Positions 1-9,000 of a DNA stretch of 34,261 nt are shown in pieces; position 1 is the stretch's first letter; each line of letters starts with the position of its first letter. This DNA comes from a virus, in the IMG/VR virus record IMGVR_UViG_3300032524_000094, positions 1 through 34,261 of that record; one strand, written 5' to 3'. The notes beneath the pieces were generated by a model. The model worked only from the letters and a program-made list of their open reading frames with translations, searched no databases and was not told the DNA's origin. Made by a program: the position numbers and the translations under genes.

Positions 1-3000
1 CCTTTTCGCATCGCGAGCGGCGTGGCATTTCCCCTGATCAACTGTTGAGCCCGCTCGACCTCACCCTGAGCAATCAAATGTTGCATGGATCCGTAAAGCC
101 GGTTTGCCTCGTCTCGCATCTCGTAGAACTCAGTCAGGTAGCGGGTGCTGTATGGAATTCCCTTGCCCACAAAGCGCCGCATGACAGGGTATTCATACCA
201 AGGCATTGAGGGCTTCTCTGGATAATTCCCCATACCCATGAGGGATTGGTCAGCCGCGACCATCAGGTAAGCTCCCCACGATCCCAGATACCCGTTCACA
301 AGGGCTTCGATCTTCTTCGGAGAGTATTTAGCCAAGCGCCCCGCCTCAATCGCCACAAGGGGAGTGCGCGAGTCGTACTGATCTTCGGGCCGCACCTTTT
401 GCTCCAACCAATGCGGAACAATCGGGCGCTCGCGGAATTCGTCCCAGTTCGCGGTGACGCGCCGGATGGGCTTGAGCGCCTGAGGAACGAGATCCAGCCT
501 GAACATCTCCGTAAAGATCCAACCAAGGCGCTCGGCCAGAACTTCCCCGTCCTTTTCAATTGCGGCCTCAACAAGGCGTTCTGGAATAGATCCAAAGAAG
601 GCCCCAACCTCAAACGGTTTCGGGATCTTATAGTGGCCGTCCTTGCCAACGAAGATGTGGAAGTAAAGATCTCTCTCGTGCTGGTTCAGGGCCTTGTATC
701 GCTCGTCATCCCGGTTGTCGAGGTAGAGCAAGATCGACGCTGCAGCGAGGATGCTGCCTTTCAGCATGAACGAGGTGAAGTTCTCGCTTGCCCCACGCTT
801 CGTGCGGTAGAGGCCCTGAACACCGGCATTGAGGAACGGAACAACGTCGGCAAAGAAGCGAACGATTCCATACTCTCCGCGCATGGCAAAGTCGGTGGAG
901 ATCTCCCGGGCCTGATATGCAGCTTCGATCAGGGGAACCCCCTCGTTCCTGAGTTTCTTGAAGGCCCCCACGCGCGTTGAATATTCAAAGGTGGAGAGGA
1001 TTCGTTCAAGAGCCCCTATGAAACCACGGGAGGAATCAATAATTGTTCCGCTGGCTTTCTTGCCGCCCTTTTCCAAGGACTTCTCAACAACCCTGTGCAT
1101 CGTCGGATTGTCAGCTTCCAACAACGCGGACATACCGGCCCCTGCTTGCATGAATTCGCGGAAGGACGGATCCTTCATCATCGTGGATTTGAAACCCTTG
1201 ATGCTGTCAATCCCGGGCTTGAAGCCAATATGAGAAACCACCGCGGCATGGACGGTATCACGGGTAAAGTTGGCCACTTGGAAGGACGGCGTTGCGGTGA
1301 CGCCCGTGGTCAGGAGATGCTTCGCCATTTTCAGCGGCTTGATCCACGGGATGTCGTCGCGCCTGAGCATCGTAAGGGACCGGAACAGGAGAGGATCTTC
1401 CACCTGATAATAAGTGGGGCGTCCACCCTTCACCAAGGAAACCATGTTCGGGCCCTTAGGCGCGTGGCCAAGAGACCACAAAACCCTGAGCATCTTCGGA
1501 TCCACGTTATCGCCGGGGGTGATCTCCAAGCCCTGAGCGCCCAAATCATCGACCATCTGTTTGTTGGTCACGAGCGCGGGCTTCGCCTTCTTTCCAATCT
1601 GCGTCATTATGACGCCGCCAATCTGGGCGTTCATTTGCTCAAGGCGGAGCATGACCACGTTCTTAACGCTCGCCTCAATGAGGCGCTGGATATTGCGCTC
1701 CAAGTTGATGAAGGGGCGTTCAATGTTCCTGTCGGATCCCTTAATCCGGAAGAAGTTCGGGTGCTGTCCGGAGAATCCCATACGGGCCTTCTGACCTTTA
1801 CCGTGGGCATTTTCCATCACCCGCCAGAAAGGAACGTAGTTTTGGTGCATCTCCTCAAACAGGGCCCGTGTCTCCTGATCAATCAGGCCGGATGCCTGAA
1901 CGAAGTCGAGAAGGGAAGAATTGTAATCGTAGATGTCCTGAGCAAGACCCTTGAAGTCAGGATAGATACGCTCAAGGGCCATACCGGCTTCAATGTGGCG
2001 CTCTTGGAGAAGCTTTTCTTTTCCTTGCTCCGACAACTCCGCTGCCCGTCGAGCGGCAAGATACTTCTCAAAGTCAGGAGCCCGATTGCCCAACTCCTCA
2101 AGGATCTGCATCGGGGCCTTAACCGTCGTGTCAATCGCCGTGGTTCCCTCGCGCCAGACAGGAGCGCCAAAATACAGGGCATCGAAAATGACATCATTGA
2201 TGCCACGTGAGAGACGCGCCAGCTTGTAGGCAGATCGGGCGTCCTCATAAAGCTTGCCGGCGTTCGCCGCCATCTCTGCCAGTTTAAGGCCGTGCAAATC
2301 ATCAAGCACACCTTGGGTAAGGCGCGCGGTGATGTCGCTTGATATGAAGTCAGAGAGCTTCTGACGCAGGGTGCGCGGGGGACTTCCGATCATTTCCCCC
2401 ATCTCGTCCAGATGGGCTTGCTCTTGGGCTGTCAGCGTCTCACCGCTGGGCTTTTGAGCCTTGATGTCGTAAGCGCCTCTGCGGCCCGGGGATTCGCGGC
2501 GTCCCATCTCTCCGGATTCGACCTTTGCAAAGATGTCCTCGTAGGTGACATACCCCATGCCGCGGAAGGTGTTTGCCATGCGCTGCAATAGTTTGCGTAT
2601 TTTCTCGAAGATCCTGCGGAACCCGGGCGGGAACGGCTTACCCTGCTTGAACTGGCCAAAGCCAAAGGCGATAGCCTCTTCGATCTTTTGGGATTCAGTC
2701 TTCCCCGGGTAAAGCTCGTCAATCTTGTAGATCTTGCGCCACTCTTTCGCCTTGGCTTCCAGCGCGGCCCACTCGCCCTTGGTAAAGAAGTTCATCTCCC
2801 TCAGGAAGTGGATGATCTCATGGCGGGCGGCAACCGTCGGATCACCATAGTTCAAGGCCACATAGATCATGTTGTTGAAGGCATTATATGCGCCGTCAAC
2901 CTTACTCTCTCCCGCCTCGTCGCTAAGGAATAAATCTCCGACAAGGCTCACCTTTGCCGACGGGGCCAGATCCTTGAAGATCGTTTTGAGCTTCGAGGTT

Positions 3001-6000
3001 ATCTTCTCTTTATCCCCCATAAACGCTTGCGTGAATTCAACTTGCCGCATAGCGGTCGCGTCCCTGACCACGGCTGTATTGCCGCCCATTTCAATGCGGG
3101 TGGTCGAGGCCCCGGGATCAGGATCCCCGGTGATCTTGCGCGCGACATCCTTGTTCTGTTGGGTTTCAAAGGCCAACTGATAGGAGTCGATCAGGAGAGA
3201 GACGCCCTTGCTGAAACTGCCAACGGATTCGGCATCCCCTTGATAGATTTTCTTGCTATGCCGGGTAGTGCTTGAAAGCTTCTTTCCGCCCGTCGTGTGA
3301 TCATACTTTCCAAAGGTATCAATGATTTTAGGATTTTTAATGATGCCCTTTCCGCTCTTTGCTCCGATTACGATGTGATATAGGCCCTCTCTCGTGCGGC
3401 TAAGTTTCACAGTACCCTCAGAACTTTGAACAACCACACGCCCGGTTTCGTTCAGAAACCTAACTATCTGATCCGCCGTGTAGAGCTTCGCCGGTAGGAG
3501 TTGCAATTGCTGCGGACCAAAGTTCACAGGCAACAGGACGCCCGGGCGGATATCGCCCTCTGCCGTCGTGTAGAAGATGAACTTTCCAACCATCCCCAGT
3601 TGCTCGTAACCAGCGATCATGTTGCCGGTGATCATCATCCGTTCAACACGGGTAATCCCTCGGCCAGCTTCCATGCGTTCAGCCATGCTTTCATAACTCA
3701 AACGAGAGTGGACAAGCTCCATAGCTGGCTCGGGGCTACCAAGCGCCGAGAGAAGTTGATTAAACTTCACAATCATGGTGGTGGATTCGCCGTTCAGGAG
3801 AGCAAGCCGCACCTCAAACGCACCGAAGGCCAGAGGGTCACGCTTTGGCTTGTAGCGGATCTCCAACACAACGCCTTCAAGGGACGGGACCGCTGGCTGT
3901 CCTTTCCTCTCAAGGATTTTTAGAGTAATCGCGGACCCTACGGGAGTTCTTAACAACTGGTCTTTGATCTTCTGCCCTGTGTTATTGCGGGTGCGTATCC
4001 TCTCATTAATTCTGGTTATTTTCTTTTGGAGTTCACTGATCACGTTGGCGTCAACACTATCTTTGGCCCGCTCTTTTTGAAGATCATCCTCATATTTCTT
4101 GCGGTTTTCTATATCACTCTTTCTATAGACATCTTCCCGTGCGCGCATTTCTTCGAGAATCTGATTGGTGTAGACTTCTGAGGCTCGCTCAATCCCGGCC
4201 CTATCTTCCGGAACCTTGACCGGAATCCTGTCGGAAAGACTAATCCCACCCTCACCCTCCATCGCCTCTTCTTCTGGGGTCAGTTGGCGTATAACTGGCG
4301 CAAGGGCCTTCTCAAGAAAGAACTTCATTTCCTGCGTCATATGCTCGTCGGTCATCGGCAGGATGATCTTATCAACCTCCATCTTCTCAAGATATGCGGC
4401 AGAGGCAAAGACCGAGTTTGAATCCTTCTTTTTGGTAAGCTGTGATTGAGTGAGTGAAACCGCGTTCAAGTCCTGCGTCTGGGCTTCAAGGATGTTCTCA
4501 CCCATGGCCTCGGCCTGAGCAATCTTGAATTCGTATTGCTCAATGATGTCGTTCCAGAACTGCTCCTGAGACGGAAGAGCCTCACCCCACGATGTCTCGC
4601 GTTGTTGCCTGACGGGGAGAAGAGCAAGACGCCCCGTAACCTTTGCCATGGCCTTTATGGGATCTTCCGCCGCCAAGTCGTACACATCCAAGTCAAGCGC
4701 AGCAACAACCTTAAAGTTGTTATTCAGGTATTCCAAGACGGTTGCCGCGCCGATTGCATTCCAGATGTCGATAGGAACCTCTTGCGTGATGTCGGATTCT
4801 TTTGCCGCCGTGGTGTTGGCGTTCAGCTTCGCAAGCTTCGCCGCGTGGATGGCAAGGGGGCGCTTCTCTGCCGGGAGATCGGCCACAAGAACGGCATAGA
4901 GGGGCTTCACTCCCTCAACACCCCCGGTCCTATTGATACGCCCGAGGATCTGAACATGCTTGTTGATGTCCGCCTCAGGTTGAACAACGATCATCAAGCG
5001 CGGGCGCTGATCAGTGAACTTCACGCTCGCATGGAGACTGATCCCTGCAGAGGCGGATCTGTTGATGATAAGGCCATCAAGGTTCTCGTCGCCAGAAGAG
5101 TTGAAATTATTAATTAAATCAATCTTGGACGAGGCGCTGGTTTCTCTCTTGTTGATTTTTTCTTCGCCATAATTAACAACAAACTGCCGCCCTGTAATTT
5201 CATCCACGGTCATACCGGCGTCACGCATTTTCTGCAGGATCGTATCAATCGGGGAAACGGCCAGATCAGAGAGATCTTCGCTCTCGATGGCGTCTCTTGC
5301 ATTCTGATATCTACGCAGGACGGAATCCCCGGCGAAATTCCCGATATCAGCTTCCGACATCTTTAACTTCTTTGCTATTTTAGTAACCGGATCCTTGATC
5401 GTGACTTCCCGTGTTTTTTCCAGATAGCGGGAAAAAATAGCATTGAAGTTCAAATCTTCGATTGACGCACCTTCCTTATTGAGTCCGTTTTCTTCGATGT
5501 AATCGTGAAGGAAAGTCCCCATAGTATTCGACATCGTGAGGATCGGTTTAACGCCTTCTTCCTTCCACCGTTTGATCGCCAAATCCGCTGCCGATTCGGC
5601 CTTTAATGCCAAGAGGGCCTGAGATGTGATGTTGTGCATCAACGAGGCAAAGCCGGTGTGAGTTGGGTTTGAAACCTTACCTTCTATCGTTCTAAAACCT
5701 TCCTCCGCCGCTTTTTCCCGAGCCCAGCGCTCGAGGTGGGGCTTCAATGCTTCGTCAAACTCGAAGATTTCTCTTGTCAGAGCCGCAGAGGATTCCGCGC
5801 TTTCATCTTTAATTGGAACGATAACGTTCGGGATAGAGATCCCCTTGAAACTCATTTCCCGGCGAAGATACTGATGATCTTCCGCCATCATACTCGAAAT
5901 TATTTGCTCGACCGGCAATCCACCGGCATCAAGGATCGGCCCCAAGTTTTTGATATCGGATACCGCGAGGCGTAGGTTGGTCCGCGAATACAACGACATT

Positions 6001-9000
6001 GCCGTGGAATTCTTGGCAAACGTCGCAGAGGAATACATCACCCCCTTTGCCGCTTCTACGAGTTCACGCACGAACTCTGATCTCGCTCTTTTTCCCGGTT
6101 CTGGCCGTTTTTCCTGAGTGCCACCAGCCTCGTGACTTTCATCAAGAATAAGGAAAGCCTCACTCATAAGACGTTCAATAACGTGGGCTCTTACTGGAAT
6201 ATTTCCGCCGCCAACTGTCTGCAGTTGGGTGTAGGTCGTGAACATCGCGTCGAAGCCCTTAGGAATCTTCCCGGTCGCCAAGATATCGTCAAATATCTGT
6301 TGCTGATTTTTAGGTGTCGCGAGAGTTCTCTGGCCATACGTCTCGTTGAAGGTGGCCCGGGCCGGAAGTTTGAGGGCATTTTTGCCGGTCATTCCGTTGT
6401 TTGAAATCAGGGCGTCGAAATCAAGCCAACTGATATCATTCAAATCCCGGTACATATCCGTATAGAGCCCGGGTTGCTGGGTAACAAACACGGGCGTCAT
6501 GCCGTTTTTCTTGGCAAACATGATCATGGCCGCTACGACTCGGCCCTTGCCCGCGCCGGTCTGATCACCAATCACAAGAGCGCCACCCTCGTGGAAATTC
6601 TGAATAGCCGCCGCAACCGCGTGGATCTGGTGGCCCATGAAAAGGCCATCGTTCTTGATGTCATCCAGAGATAGGCCAAGCTCGTCGGCCACATACTGAT
6701 CAATGATCTGGTGATTATCTTTGATGTTGGCGTAGCGCGGCTGTTTACGAAGTTCCTCGACAAGACGAGCCGATGCCAAATCAGACGCGGTTTGCTGGTT
6801 TCTCGGAACCAGAAGGGGCTGGCTCTCAATGCCGCTCGGAGAGATGTAATCAACTTGGGTGGCGCTCTCCAACTCCGACTTCTTGCGTTCCTTTCGGATT
6901 CGGATTCTTTCGGCGTCCGGATCTACAGCTTCAACTTCCGGAGCCGGTGTTGATGCTGTCTCAATAATGATCTTTCCGGATCTGATATTTAAGGCGAACT
7001 GTAACGCCGCCGCCGCAAACCTAGCCCTTTCGGCGGAATCAACATTCCTCTTTTGGATGGAATCCCTGAGCATTCCGGCCCATTCAGAAAGAGTGTTTTT
7101 ATTATCAACGGCAATCTCATATGAACGGATAAGGCCCGGGAGAATCTTTTTATAATAATCCTCAGCCTCATTAACGGAATGATCTTCCCCGCTGGAAGTC
7201 TCACCCTCTGTTATTTCAGTTGTTTCAGGACCATAAAGACCTCCGAGAAAATCATCTATGCCCTGTTGGATAGTTGGTTTTACAGGCTCTCCGTCGCCGC
7301 TTGTTCCACCAGTCGGAGCCAATACAGTAGGCTCAGGTCGTCCACCGCCTTCACCTCCTCCGGGCTCGCCCGTTTCAGCTTCCGGTCCTCCCACAGGAGA
7401 TTCATCGCCGCCCGCACCCTCTGGCTCGTCTGAAACAAGTCTCCCGCCCACGTTTCCGGAAACTCCCGATCCAGATTCAGGTGTTCCTCCTCGTGGTCTA
7501 CGAACTGGTATAGGAGCGGCCTCGCTTCCTCCGGATCCTCCATTATCAGGTCGTGTATCCGAAGTAACAGATGCTCCTTGTGGTCCCGAGGTTTCAGGCT
7601 CTTGGTTCCCTGCGGAACCTTCACCCCCAGAAGTTCCGGTGGATACCCCTCCGGGTACAGCATCAGATCCGGGGCGGACTGATTGGTTGATTCGTTCGCC
7701 ATTGAGTAACCCTCTCAACTCTTCAAATGAATCCACAAGCGGCGGAGCTTCAAATCCCGGATAGGCCAAGGTGGACCGCCCGCGACCGTCAATCACGATG
7801 ACATCAACCGGGAACGCCGCGCCTTGGCGTTGCCACATCGAACCATCGGTAACAAAATGATCAACTACATTGTAGTTGTCGTAGAGATATTTGTAAAAAC
7901 CAGCGTGTTTGAAGCCACCGTATGAATTGCCTGTACCGTCTCGGCCTCGCTTGGTTCCTATAAGGATAACAGCCTTGCCATCCTTTTTCAAGGATTCCAG
8001 AGATTTCAGGGCAATGGCGTGGTCGATCTCCTCGGTCTTCTTAATTCCCGGGACGCCCTCAAACGTGGCGTTTCCCCCAGTTTCAGTTGTGACCTTCCCA
8101 AACGGCGGGTTCATTACGACAACATCTGTATCTTCTTTGCCGAAAATGACGTTTGCGGCATTGAAATTGGAAGTGTCAAATCCGAGACGTTTCAAGCTGT
8201 CCAGACGCAGAGGATCAATCTCGTTGGCGGAAACATCGTTTCTGTCCGGATCCGCCTCAATCAAAAGCGCGCCATGTCCAGCCGTGGGCTCAAGGATACT
8301 CTTCCCGGGCTCAATCTCAGCCAAACGCGAGGCGATGTACGCTAATGGGAGGGGAGTGCTAAATTGCTGCCTTGTGATCCGACGCGAAGACCGTGCTTCG
8401 AGACGCGGCATTTGCTCTTCATACAGCTTCCGGAGACGTTCAAACGTGGCATCTTCGCCGCCGCTCTGACGCTTGGCAATCTTGCGAGCGGCCATAACCG
8501 CGCCGAATTCAATAGCCTCGTTGGCAATCTCAGGATCGACTTCGCCGCCGACCAGATCGGAGATCTTCTTTCGGGCCTTGGTGATGGTGGAAAACGCAAC
8601 ACCGTCTGAAAAGTCCTTCTCAAAGGACTCGGCCAAACGATAAACATCCGGGCGCGCGGGGCTCCCGTATTCACCCGGGGCGTTCTCGGGGATCTCCTCA
8701 ACACCCTTCGCAAGCTCGGGATAGTCCGCCAACACCTCGTCGGGAACTGGCAATCCAGCTTCAATGGCATCCCGAACGAGAATCCGGTGGGGATATTCCC
8801 AGTTGAAAAGCCCGAAATGGTTATGATGCCCACCGATAACCGTAAAGACATCCTTGCCCTTCTCGTCCTTGGTCATCTGGACAGGGCTATTTGTCATCGG
8901 ATCAAAGCCAGCTTCGGCGTCGATAATGTGTTCGATCTCGTGACGCAGGGTGATGACGGTATCCTTCTCGCCGCGCCCTTGCCTCAATTCAAGGTCATAT

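Noticed and set aside
1095-2210. 371-codon plus-strand frame opposite the giant gene
   Set aside because: It is antisense to an uninterrupted, domain-bearing frame, has no ribosome site, and its composition (many His, Arg, Leu) is typical of a mirror of a coding frame.
7258-7764. 168-codon Pro/Ser-rich plus-strand frame
   Set aside because: It is the mirror of the Gly/Ser/Pro linker; low complexity and no ribosome site.
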